DNA from: Acidobacteriaceae bacterium
GTDB taxonomy: Bacteria > Acidobacteriota > Terriglobia > Terriglobales > Acidobacteriaceae
Reading direction: 5' to 3'
NCBI GenBank assembly: GCA_003156805.1
Contig: PMHV01000030.1
Coordinates: forward strand, 11,261-75,260
Length of the DNA: 64,000 nt
Shown: positions 43,978 through 51,818 of the stretch, piece by piece
Numbering within the stretch: position 1 is the first letter of the stretch
How the letters are laid out: each line of letters begins with the position of its first letter
Notes under the pieces: generated by a model
Seen by the model: the letters and a program-made list of their open reading frames with translations, nothing else
Databases searched by the model: none
What the model was told of the DNA's origin: nothing
Position numbers and translations under genes: made by a program

Positions 43978-44955
43978 ATGAAAGAGCCAAAGACACTTCA
44001 AGAAGCGATTGTTTACTTCTCTGACCCTAACCGCGCCTTCGATTTCGCCGTGACTCTCTGCTGGCCCGATGGCAAGGTTAAGTGTCCGCGATGCGGCTCT
44101 GCCGAACACCGCTTTGTCCGCACTCGCCGCATCTGGTTTTGCAAGGGATGCAAGAAGCAATTCTCCGTCAAGGTTGGGACGATCTTCGAGGATTCGCCGC
44201 TGCCTCTTGATAAATGGATGACGGCATTTTGGATGCTGTGCAACTGCAAGAACGGCGTTTCCAGCATGGAGATTCACCGCGCTTTGGGCATCACTCAGAA
44301 GTCCGCATGGTTCATGCTCCAACGCCTGAGACTCGCAATGCAGGACGATTTCTTTGGTTCCAAGCTCGGCGGGGAAGTTGAAGTAGATGAATCGTTCATC
44401 GGCGGCAAGGCGCGAAACATGCACCTGAGCGAGCGCAAGCACCGCATTACCGGAACTGGCACCAAAGATAAAACTGCCGTCATGGGTATCTTGGAGCGTG
44501 GCGGAAAGATTCGCACCACAGTCGTACCGAATCGCAAGAAGGCTGCATTGCAGGGCGAAGTCCGCAAGCACGTCGAAGCTGGCGCGGCTCTCTACTCCGA
44601 TGCGCTGCTTTCCTATGAAGGACTCGCTACCGACTACGCGCACAAGGTTGTCGATCATGCCGTGCAATACGTGGATGGCCGCGTACACACAAACGGCCTT
44701 GAGAACTTCTGGTCGCTTCTCAAGCGTGGCATCTCTGGCACGTATGTTTCGGTAGAGCCGTTTCATCTTTTCCGCTACCTTGACGAGCAAACTTTCCGAT
44801 TCAACAACCGCAAAGACATGGGCGATTCCGACCGTTTCAAACTCGCTATGAGCAACGTAATCGGCAAGCGCCTTACTTACTCGCAACTCACAGGTAAAGA
44901 CGGATCGCCGCGCCACGAAACGACAGGGACGCGGGAAACGCCAATCCCGTTCTAG
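43978..44955 (+). CDS. IS1595-family transposase
   Basis: 325 residues from the ATG at 43978. An N-terminal zinc ribbon has Cys36, Cys39, Cys55 and Cys58 (KCPRCGS, WFCKGCKKQF). The DDE-type core shows EVEVDESFIGGK with Asp137, LYSDALLSYEG with Asp208 and HTNGLENFWSLLKRG with Glu242, all in place. It should catalyse cut-and-paste transposition of the element. It ends in TAG overlapping the stop codon of the opposite small ORF, and a hairpin with T-run lies 33 bp downstream. Confidence 0.95.
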   Translation: MKEPKTLQEAIVYFSDPNRAFDFAVTLCWPDGKVKCPRCGSAEHRFVRTRRIWFCKGCKKQFSVKVGTIFEDSPLPLDKWMTAFWMLCNCKNGVSSMEIHRALGITQKSAWFMLQRLRLAMQDDFFGSKLGGEVEVDESFIGGKARNMHLSERKHRITGTGTKDKTAVMGILERGGKIRTTVVPNRKKAALQGEVRKHVEAGAALYSDALLSYEGLATDYAHKVVDHAVQYVDGRVHTNGLENFWSLLKRGISGTYVSVEPFHLFRYLDEQTFRFNNRKDMGDSDRFKLAMSNVIGKRLTYSQLTGKDGSPRHETTGTRETPIPF

Positions 44956-45113
44956 TCCTTGTCGGAGCGTTTCGATTTCCTCGAACTAGCAGCCTTCTTG
45001 GGCTGCTTTTTCGTTCTCAAAACAGCACTCTTGGGTACCTTAAACAGTGCTACCATGCCCCGCTTGAACTTCTCCAGTGCTTCTGGGCCTTCGGTGTATT
45101 CAGGTATTTTCAT
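44952..45113 (-). CDS. 53-residue basic passenger protein of the IS
   Basis: Starts MKIPEYTEGPEALEKFKRGM and goes on to ALFKVPKSAVLRTKKQPKK with a Lys/Ser-rich basic tail. The start codon follows the stop of the 204-residue gene without a gap (TAAATG), so the two are translated from one mRNA. The EGPEA-F/L-E-x-F...VPKS pattern resembles a widespread family of small uncharacterised bacterial proteins, recalled from memory and not checked. Function unknown; the basic tail suggests nucleic-acid contact. Confidence 0.6.
   Translation of the reverse strand: MKIPEYTEGPEALEKFKRGMVALFKVPKSAVLRTKKQPKKAASSRKSKRSDKD
44988..45011 (+). terminator. rho-independent terminator of the transposase gene
   Basis: AGCAGCC / GGCTGCT stem around TTCTTG, followed by a T-run (TTTTT to 45011). 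It lies 33 bp after the transposase stop and inside the coding sequence of the opposite small ORF. Confidence 0.7.
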
Positions 45114-45728
45114 TTAATCCAGCCGTGACGCAAGCAATCGAAACCGTTCAACTAGCCCCTGTATCCAAAACTGGTGCTGCCCTTCTGGGCGTTTGTTTTG
45201 GAGATCGCCAAGAAGTTTATCGAGTTCGGCGTCCGCACCGGTCCGAAGCACCAATTCATGGCGCAACGCAGTCGCTCTCTCTGCAAAACATAACCAGTAC
45301 CCGGCGGCGAGACGATCATCCCACAATTGAACCGTCTCGTTGTACTTCTGTACAAATAAATTGGCATCGGGATGGCTATACTTCTGATAAAGCTCTTCCT
45401 GATCTGGGCGCGCCATCCGGTTTGATAGGTAGGCAGAGAGTTCCTTGCTAAACAGCCGGATTTTATCTGGGAAAGAAATCTCCACTGGTAGCGGCTTGGC
45501 ATAGCTTTCGGTTGGAACCACTCGCCTTGAGACCGTAGCGTAAATCGCCCACACGAGTACGCACATGAATATTGCAATCAACAATGCCTGCTGCCACCAA
45601 GCCAGTCCATGCGTCACTATCGTGAATGCAGTCATCGCCACCCCAAGCAAAGAAAGGACGATGGTGGCTTCGATGTTTCCCCTAACGCGATGGAAGAATC
45701 GGACGATAAAGTCAGGCATACCAAGCAT
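45114..45728 (-). CDS. two-TM passenger membrane protein of the IS
   Basis: 204 residues. Two N-terminal hydrophobic segments (about 19-40 and 46-68) are followed by a soluble helical domain of about 135 residues rich in Glu, Gln and Tyr (FPDKIRLFSKELSAYLSNRM, ARPDQEELYQKYSHPDANLF). It starts 40 bp inside the right end, where the inverted repeat carries a weak version of the promoter that drives the transposase. The gene has no role expected for transposition. It is followed directly by the 53-residue ORF. No family is recognised; the layout recalls small two-TM effector proteins of defence systems, which is inference only. Confidence 0.7.
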   Translation of the reverse strand: MLGMPDFIVRFFHRVRGNIEATIVLSLLGVAMTAFTIVTHGLAWWQQALLIAIFMCVLVWAIYATVSRRVVPTESYAKPLPVEISFPDKIRLFSKELSAYLSNRMARPDQEELYQKYSHPDANLFVQKYNETVQLWDDRLAAGYWLCFAERATALRHELVLRTGADAELDKLLGDLQNKRPEGQHQFWIQGLVERFRLLASRLD

Positions 45729-46929
45729 TGTCGCAGAAAATGATCGGTGCGCCTAGTATATAATTGCCCAAATTAGCGCGATGGGGATTGGCGACTTCAA
45801 TAACGATGGGAATCTGGATGTGGCCGCGACTGAGGAGTTCGGTTCGCAGAGCTCGGTCCAAATATTGCTAGGCAATGGAGATGGTGCCTTCACCTATTCT
45901 GGCAGTTACCCGGTCACGGACCCTGAGGCCGTAGCTGTGGCGGATCTGAACGACGACGGCGACCTCGACCTGGTCGTAGCTTCGACCGAGGGAGTCGGCG
46001 TGAGCGTGCTTCTAGGAAATGGGGACGGCACCTTCGGGGAGGCGGTGGGCTATGCCACAGACTTCCCGCTGTGGGTTGCCGTTGCTGATTTCAACGGCGA
46101 TGGCATCCCCGACATTGTGGCTGCGAACTTCTCCCTTCCCTCCGGAGTATTCCTTGGCAACGGAGACGGAACCTTCCAGCCTGCCGTGTACTATCCGGTT
46201 GGGGCGGAAAACCGTTTCGTTGCGGTGGGGGATTTCAACGGCGACCACAAGCCGGACCTGGCGGTACCCTCGTATTTGTATGGAAACGTGTCGGTCCTGC
46301 TGAATACGGGCGTCGTAAGTTTTTCGCCGATCACTCCGCTCAATTTTCCGGAGCAGTTCGTGGGTACGACCAGCGGCCCGCAGACCGTTACGCTCACCAA
46401 CACTGGTACCAAGCCCCTGACGATCTCCTCGATGACGGTGCAGGGCCAGTTCGCCATGACCTCGACGTGCAGAAAGAGCGTGGCGCCCGGGGCGAACTGC
46501 GCCGTCAGCGCTACATTTTCTCCCACGTCGATTGGCTCGAAGGTGGGCGCGATTTCGATTGACGACAGCGCCTCGAATAGGCCGCAGGTCATTGAGCTTA
46601 CTGGTTCGGCGACCGTGGTCACGTTTTCGCCGACGAGCCTGACATTTGGCCCGCAGAAGGTCGGAACAAAGAGTCCGCCGCAGAAGCTGACGCTGACCAA
46701 CCAAGGCAAGGTCGCGGTGACCGTGAGCGGCGTCACGCTGGTGGGCGACAATCCGGGGTACTTCAACGAGACGAACACGTGCGTGGGTCAAGTGGGCGCT
46801 GGCGCAAGCTGCGCGATCACTGTGAGCTTCAAGCCGAAGACAAAAGGAGCGGCCAGCGCTTCAGTAAGCGTCAGCGACAGCGGCGGCGGAAGCCCGCAGC
46901 AGGCGGCGGTTTCGGGCACGGGCTCGTAG

Positions 46930-47246
46930 TCGGTCGGGCTGTGCTTTTTTCGGCCGTGGCCGCGGGCCTAACGGCTGTGGCGGGCGGCCTTGAAGTATCT
47001 CATCTGCGCTGCGGTGGCGCTCAATCTCAAGGGCAAGAACAAGCCGAAGCCACGACGAAAATCCCCACTCTAAATTTCGCAAAGAACGCGAAATTTAGAA
47101 TGGGGCACCCGGCGACTCCTGACCCACTACCGAGCCTGGCTGTGGATTTTTTTTCGCGAGGAATTCATATGGCGTTGATGCTGGTGTAACTGTGCGCCGC
47201 CTATCTTGAGGACGTAGTCGTCTCAAATCCCTCTGAGGAGCAAAAT
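46930..47246. other. 317-bp intergenic region with an 18-bp stem hairpin
   Basis: No gene seen. 47063-47105 forms a strong hairpin (separate entry). AAATCCACAGCC, the end motif of the dispersed repeat family, occurs in inverted orientation near 47140. Confidence 0.5.
47063..47105. repeat. 18-bp stem palindrome
   Basis: CCCCACTCTAAATTTCGC pairs with GCGAAATTTAGAATGGGG around AAAGAAC, with one mismatch. No T-run follows; a dispersed palindromic repeat is likely. Confidence 0.6.
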
Positions 47247-49193
47247 ATGTCTTCGTCCAGTCTCCTGGCGCAAGCCGGGCAGCACTTAGGAGTAGGTGTG
47301 AGCATGTTCGCGCTCATGGCCAACTTGGGAGCTCCGGCGCCGGCCGCGGCTCAGGAACATCCCGCGACCGCAACGCCCATCCAGCACGTGATCGTGATCA
47401 TCGGTGAGAACCGCAGTTTCGACCACGTGTACGCCACCTACAAGCCGGCAAAGGGACAGACGGTGTCGAACCTGCTGTCCAAGGGAATCATCAACGCGAA
47501 TGGTCAAGCCGGGCCCAACTGGGCACTGGCCGCGCAATCCGCCGCGCTGGACAAGACCACCTTTGCCATCGCCCCGACGCCGAAGAAGCAGTACCTGAAC
47601 ATTCCGCCGCCGGGAACGCAGGGCGCGCCGACCGAAGCCAGCGATTCCTCTCCCGCGCCGTTTCAGACTCTGGCCGTGGCGGAACTCGCTGAACCTGATC
47701 TGTTTGGCAAATACAACAACTATTTGATTACCGGCGCTACCGGTCTTCCCTTCGGCGTGGTCGATACTCGAATCAACCATGTGTACGGCCTGGGACCGGG
47801 ACCATTCCAGATCACGCCTGGGGCGGTCTACGACTCCTATACGGGCAGCCCGGTGCATCGGTTTTACCAGATGTGGCAGCAGACCGACTGCGCCACGGCC
47901 CATGCAAATTCTTCCAACCCCAGCGGTTGCTTGAGCGACCTTTTTTCCTGGGTGGAGGTAATGAATGGCACCGGCGGCAACGGCGAAGCACGGCCGGTTC
48001 CGTTCACCGAGATGACCACCGGCGAAGGATCGGACGCGCTGGGTTTTTACAACGTACAGAAGGGCGACGCTCCATACATGAAGTATCTCGCCGACAACTA
48101 CACGTTGAGCGACAACATGCATCAATCGGTGATGGGCGGCACCGGCGCCAACCACGTTATGTTTGGTTACGCCGATGGTATCTGGTATAGCGACGGCAAT
48201 GGCCACATAGCGACTCCGCCGACCGAGCAGATTGAAAACCCCAATCCGCAGGCCGGCACCAACAACTGGTACGACCAGGACGGTTATTCGGGTGGCACGT
48301 ACAGCAATTGCTCCGACGCGACCCAGCCCGGCGTGACCGCGGTGGAGAACTACCTGGAATCGTTGAGTACTCCCATCAGCCCGCGCTGCACGGCGGGCGC
48401 GTATTACCTGCTGAACAACTACAACCCAGGTTATCTCGGCAACGGAAGCTCGGCCTTTACCTACTCGGCATTCACGATTCCGCCGACGGCGCAGCCGCAC
48501 ATCGGCGATGTGCTTTCCAGCGCCGGCGTCTCATGGACCTACTTCGGTGAAGGCTGGAACCTTTACGTCACCGACCCCGCTGGAACCAACCCGTACGACG
48601 CTTATTGCAACATCTGCAACCCGTTCCAGTATGCCAGCGACATCATGACCAACCCAACCCAGATCGCCGCCCACATTCAGGACACGACGTCTCTATATGA
48701 GGACATTGATCTCGGGACTCTGCCTGCGGTTTCCGTCGTGAAGCCCAGCGGGTTTACGGATGGTCACCCGGCTTCGTCGAAGCTCGATCTGTTCGAGGGC
48801 TTTGTGAACCGGATCGTCAACCAAGTGCAGGCCTCGTCGCTGTGGTCGAGCACGGCCATCTTCATTACTGAGGATGAAGGCGGCGGTTACTATGATTCCG
48901 GCTACATTCAGCCGGTCGACTTCTTCGGCGATGGCACGCGCATCCCGCTGCTGATCGTCTCGCCCTACTCCACCGGAGGCATCGTCAACCACAGCTATGC
49001 GGACCATGTTTCCGTCATCAAATTCATCGAACGCAACTGGGGACTGGGAACGATTGGCGCTCACACGCGCGACAACTTCCCCAATCCGGTTACGAGCTCG
49101 GGCAATGCGTATGTGCCGACCAATAGTCCTGCGCTGGACGATTTGTTCGACGCGTTCAATTTCGGCGATGTAAAGGTGGCGTCGTCACGGTAG
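47247..49193 (+). CDS. secreted phosphoesterase (phospholipase C / acid phosphatase-type)
   Basis: 648 residues; GAGGAG lies 7 nt before the ATG. A signal peptide ends near PAAAQEHPA. Family motifs are HVIVIIGENRSFDHVYATY at the N-terminus, YTLSDNMHQSVMGGTGANH in the middle and FITEDEGGGYYDSGYI near the C-terminus. It is longer than its paralogue at 7582 by about 170 residues. It likely hydrolyses phosphate esters outside the cytoplasmic membrane. A strong terminator-like hairpin follows. Confidence 0.9.
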   Translation: MSSSSLLAQAGQHLGVGVSMFALMANLGAPAPAAAQEHPATATPIQHVIVIIGENRSFDHVYATYKPAKGQTVSNLLSKGIINANGQAGPNWALAAQSAALDKTTFAIAPTPKKQYLNIPPPGTQGAPTEASDSSPAPFQTLAVAELAEPDLFGKYNNYLITGATGLPFGVVDTRINHVYGLGPGPFQITPGAVYDSYTGSPVHRFYQMWQQTDCATAHANSSNPSGCLSDLFSWVEVMNGTGGNGEARPVPFTEMTTGEGSDALGFYNVQKGDAPYMKYLADNYTLSDNMHQSVMGGTGANHVMFGYADGIWYSDGNGHIATPPTEQIENPNPQAGTNNWYDQDGYSGGTYSNCSDATQPGVTAVENYLESLSTPISPRCTAGAYYLLNNYNPGYLGNGSSAFTYSAFTIPPTAQPHIGDVLSSAGVSWTYFGEGWNLYVTDPAGTNPYDAYCNICNPFQYASDIMTNPTQIAAHIQDTTSLYEDIDLGTLPAVSVVKPSGFTDGHPASSKLDLFEGFVNRIVNQVQASSLWSSTAIFITEDEGGGYYDSGYIQPVDFFGDGTRIPLLIVSPYSTGGIVNHSYADHVSVIKFIERNWGLGTIGAHTRDNFPNPVTSSGNAYVPTNSPALDDLFDAFNFGDVKVASSR

Positions 49194-49219
49194 AGAATTA
49201 GCCGGTTTCTTCAACCTCT

Positions 49220-49254
49220 CAGCCGGACCGAAGTGCAGCTCTTTGGTCCGGCTG
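49220..49254 (+). terminator. terminator-like hairpin after the phosphoesterase gene
   Basis: CAGCCGGACC pairs perfectly with GGTCCGGCTG, extended by GAAG/CTTT (one wobble), loop about 7 nt; a short ACTTTC follows. The T-run is weak. Confidence 0.6.
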
Positions 49255-49390
49255 ACTTTCAAGTGAAGCGTTCTTTAGATGGAGCGCCGTGGCGCAGAAT
49301 TAACATCCGTTTAACAGTGCGTCTGTATCTTCTGTTGAGCGGCACTTTTCGTTTCTCCGCGGTACACATCTGGAAATTAGGAGTTGAACG

Positions 49391-49945
49391 GTGGCCTCTC
49401 GTCTTTTCGTAGCTCTACTTCTCGCCTGCGCCGTGATTTTCCTCCCGATGTCCGCCGCCGGGCAGACGCACGAGAATTTGTTAACTTCCAGCGCTGCCAA
49501 GCCCGCGGACGTTTCCGGCAAGTGGCAGGTTTCATGGCAGGGCCGCCTGGGCACGGAGCAGTGTACGCTGCAATTGCAACAGGACGGCACAAAGCTGACT
49601 GGAACATTTCAGGATGTGCACGGTCTTTCGCCGCTGACGGGAACGGTCGAAGAGAAACGAATTTCTTTCGATGTACAGTTTCAGGGCCCGCGTCCCTTCA
49701 CCATCCAATTTACCGGGACCACCGACAAAATCGCGGACGGCGGCAAGATCGAGGGCACGTCTCAAGCTGTCGGCGTTGGCGGGGCGGGAGCTTATCTGGG
49801 ACATGCGGGAGAAGTTGTGCAGCCAGAGCATCCCTGGACGGCGAAGCGCGTTGCCGAGCATCCGGTCGTTAACCAGCCGATCGTTAGTCAGCCAGCCCAG
49901 TCAGGCGAAGCTAACTCCAACCCGAACCCTCCGGCCAGGAATTGA
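49391..49945 (+). CDS. small secreted protein of unknown function
   Basis: 184 residues, starting at GTG 49391 with AGGAG 8 nt upstream. A signal peptide ends near MSAAGQ. The core alternates short strands (VSGKWQVSWQGRLGTEQCTL, LQQDGTKLTGTFQDV, KRISFDVQF), like a small lipocalin- or beta-barrel-type domain, and the C-terminal 60 residues are Pro/Asn-rich. It is followed 33 bp later by the multicopper oxidase gene on the same strand, so both may be exported together. No specific function can be given. Confidence 0.7.
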   Translation: MASRLFVALLLACAVIFLPMSAAGQTHENLLTSSAAKPADVSGKWQVSWQGRLGTEQCTLQLQQDGTKLTGTFQDVHGLSPLTGTVEEKRISFDVQFQGPRPFTIQFTGTTDKIADGGKIEGTSQAVGVGGAGAYLGHAGEVVQPEHPWTAKRVAEHPVVNQPIVSQPAQSGEANSNPNPPARN

Positions 49946-49978
49946 CAGCTACTCCTTGTATTTCGTGCTCAATATTTC

Positions 49979-51724
49979 ATGATCAATCGGCGCGACTTGT
50001 TGCGAATGGGCTTTTGCGCGGGTGCCGGCCTCTTGGTCGCGCCACGAGAACTGCTTGCGCAAGCGGCGACTGCGCAGGCCGGCATGAACATGGCGGGCGC
50101 CAAACCACAAGCTCCTCCGGGCACCGCGAGCCATCGGACGCCGCCTATCACGCTCGCCAGTTACGTGACCCCGTTATCGATTCCACCTGTTATTCACCCA
50201 CCGGCTGGAGCCGCGCCGGTCCAGATTCACATGCGCCCGTTTCGCCATAAAGCGCATCGCGATCTGGCTGCCACTACGATGTGGGGATACAACGGCATGT
50301 GGCCGGGGCCAACCTTTGAAGTACGCAAGGGCCAGCCGATCTCAGTGAAGTGGGTGAACCAGCTTCCCAATAAACATTTTCTTCCGCTCGACTACACGAT
50401 TCACGGCGAGGAAGAGGATGTGCCGCAAGTGCGCACGGTGACGCATGTGCACGGCGCTCAGGTCATGCCGGAGAGCGATGGTTATCCCGATGCCTGGGTT
50501 ACCTCCGATGGCCAAACGGGATCGGTGCGCGCCGCCGATCCCTGTCATTACCCCAACGATCAGCCGGCCACGACGCTCTGGTATCACGACCACGCCATCG
50601 GTGTCACTCGGCTGAACATGTACGCGGGCCTTGCCGGTTTTTACCTGATTCGCGATGCGGAAGAAGATAGCCTGAACCTTCCCGGCGGCGCGTATGAGAT
50701 TCCGCTGATGATCCAGGATCGCAGTTTCAGTGCGGACGGTGCGCTGTTGTATCCGCCAGCGCCGAACGGCACGCATCCCGTTTGGATGCAGGAATTTTTC
50801 GGCAACGCCATTTGCGTGAACGGAAAAGCTACGCCGTTTCTTGAAGTCGAACCGCGCAAATATCGCTTCCGCATGGTCAACGGCTCAAACTCGCGTTTCT
50901 ATCACTTCACGCTCGTGCCTGCGGACGCCTCCGGCAAACCCAACGGCAAGCCCGCAGATGCTCCGCCTTTCATTCAGATCGGCAGCGACGGCGGCCTTTT
51001 ACCTGCGCCGTTGAAGATGCACTACCTGATATTTTCTCCGGGTGAGCGTTTCGACATCCTCATTGATTTCTCCCAGCACAAGGGCGCGAATCTCGCGTTG
51101 ATCAACGACGCTCCGGCTCCCTACGCGCGCGGCGGCGAAATCGTGCCTTCGGACGTGATGCTCTTCAAAGTGACGAAACCGCTCTCTGGAACCGATACGA
51201 GTTCAATTCCAGAAACGCTTGTGCCTTTTTCGCCGCTTGACCCCACTCTTGCGGTTCGCGAAAGAACGCTGGCTCTCACGGAAATGGATCGTCCTTCCGA
51301 CGGGTACACCATGATCGGCCTGCTCGATCAAAAGCACTGGGATGACCCGATTACGGAAGATCCGAAGGCCGGGTCCACGGAAATCTGGTCGTTCGCCAAC
51401 ACTACCGGCGACGTGCATCCCATCCATCTTCATCTGGTTCAGTTCCAGGTGCTCAACCGCCAGCCTTTCGACACGAAGGCTTACCTGCAAACCGGAAAAT
51501 TAGTTTTCACCAACATTCCGATGCCGCCAGAATCGAATGAGCGTCCCGCATGGAAAGACACGATCAAGACCTACTCGGGATACGTCACGCGCGTCATTGC
51601 GCGCTTCGATCTGCCCGCGGGAACGGTGGCCAGGCCCGGCGACGAGTTCCGCTACGTGTGGCATTGCCACGTTCTCGAGCATGAAGATAATGAAATGATG
51701 CGGCCTTATAAGATCGTCGGCTGA
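49979..51724 (+). CDS. multicopper oxidase (CotA/SpoVR-bilirubin-oxidase type)
   Basis: 581 residues. The N-terminus INRRDLLRMGFCAGAG is a Tat-type signal (RRDLLR), suitable for a folded copper protein. Copper-binding motifs are present: THVHGAQV (with HxH), LWYHDHAIGVTRLNMYAG, HPIHLHLVQFQV and YVWHCHVLEHEDNEMMRPY, which give the type 1, 2 and 3 sites. It should oxidise phenolic or metal substrates with oxygen in the periplasm. The layout (long middle domain, PYKIVG end) matches the CotA group more than CueO; substrate unknown. Confidence 0.93.
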   Translation: MINRRDLLRMGFCAGAGLLVAPRELLAQAATAQAGMNMAGAKPQAPPGTASHRTPPITLASYVTPLSIPPVIHPPAGAAPVQIHMRPFRHKAHRDLAATTMWGYNGMWPGPTFEVRKGQPISVKWVNQLPNKHFLPLDYTIHGEEEDVPQVRTVTHVHGAQVMPESDGYPDAWVTSDGQTGSVRAADPCHYPNDQPATTLWYHDHAIGVTRLNMYAGLAGFYLIRDAEEDSLNLPGGAYEIPLMIQDRSFSADGALLYPPAPNGTHPVWMQEFFGNAICVNGKATPFLEVEPRKYRFRMVNGSNSRFYHFTLVPADASGKPNGKPADAPPFIQIGSDGGLLPAPLKMHYLIFSPGERFDILIDFSQHKGANLALINDAPAPYARGGEIVPSDVMLFKVTKPLSGTDTSSIPETLVPFSPLDPTLAVRERTLALTEMDRPSDGYTMIGLLDQKHWDDPITEDPKAGSTEIWSFANTTGDVHPIHLHLVQFQVLNRQPFDTKAYLQTGKLVFTNIPMPPESNERPAWKDTIKTYSGYVTRVIARFDLPAGTVARPGDEFRYVWHCHVLEHEDNEMMRPYKIVG

Positions 51725-51818
51725 AGAACAGTAAACGAAGAATGGTAAAAGACGCGCTTTCAACCTCGAATCTCGCCCAGCCCCCCGCGCATCCTTTATT
51801 CTAGTAACTGCATTCCTT

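Larger units (their letters stand above)
43929..45768 (+). mobile_element. IS1595-family element with passenger genes
   Basis: 1840 bp. It is flanked by an exact 8-bp duplication CAAATTAG (43921-43928 and 45769-45776), the usual size for IS1595. The ends are inverted repeats beginning GGCAAATATATACT (left) and GGCAATTATATACT (right, reverse complement), matching at 33 of the first 42 positions. It carries a transposase (plus strand) and, convergent to it, a 53-residue and a 204-residue ORF. It seems complete and recently inserted, since the target duplication is perfect and the host gene is otherwise in frame. Confidence 0.95.
43309..46929 (+). pseudogene. FG-GAP/VCBS repeat protein gene interrupted by an IS
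   Basis: The 5' part (43309-43928) starts with ATG behind GGAGG, encodes a signal peptide ending PAAAQFETRS and FG-GAP repeats such as VGDFNHDGNLDLAV and LGNGDGTF. It is cut by the IS at the CAAATTAG target. The 3' part (45777-46929) continues with more repeats and two choice-of-anchor-type Ig domains ending SPQQAAVSGTGS. Removing the element and one target copy joins CAA ATT AGC GCG ATG in frame and gives a 590-codon gene. A secreted or surface protein was probably encoded. Without excision the 5' part reads into the transposase frame, giving a predicted fusion of 587 codons. Confidence 0.93.
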
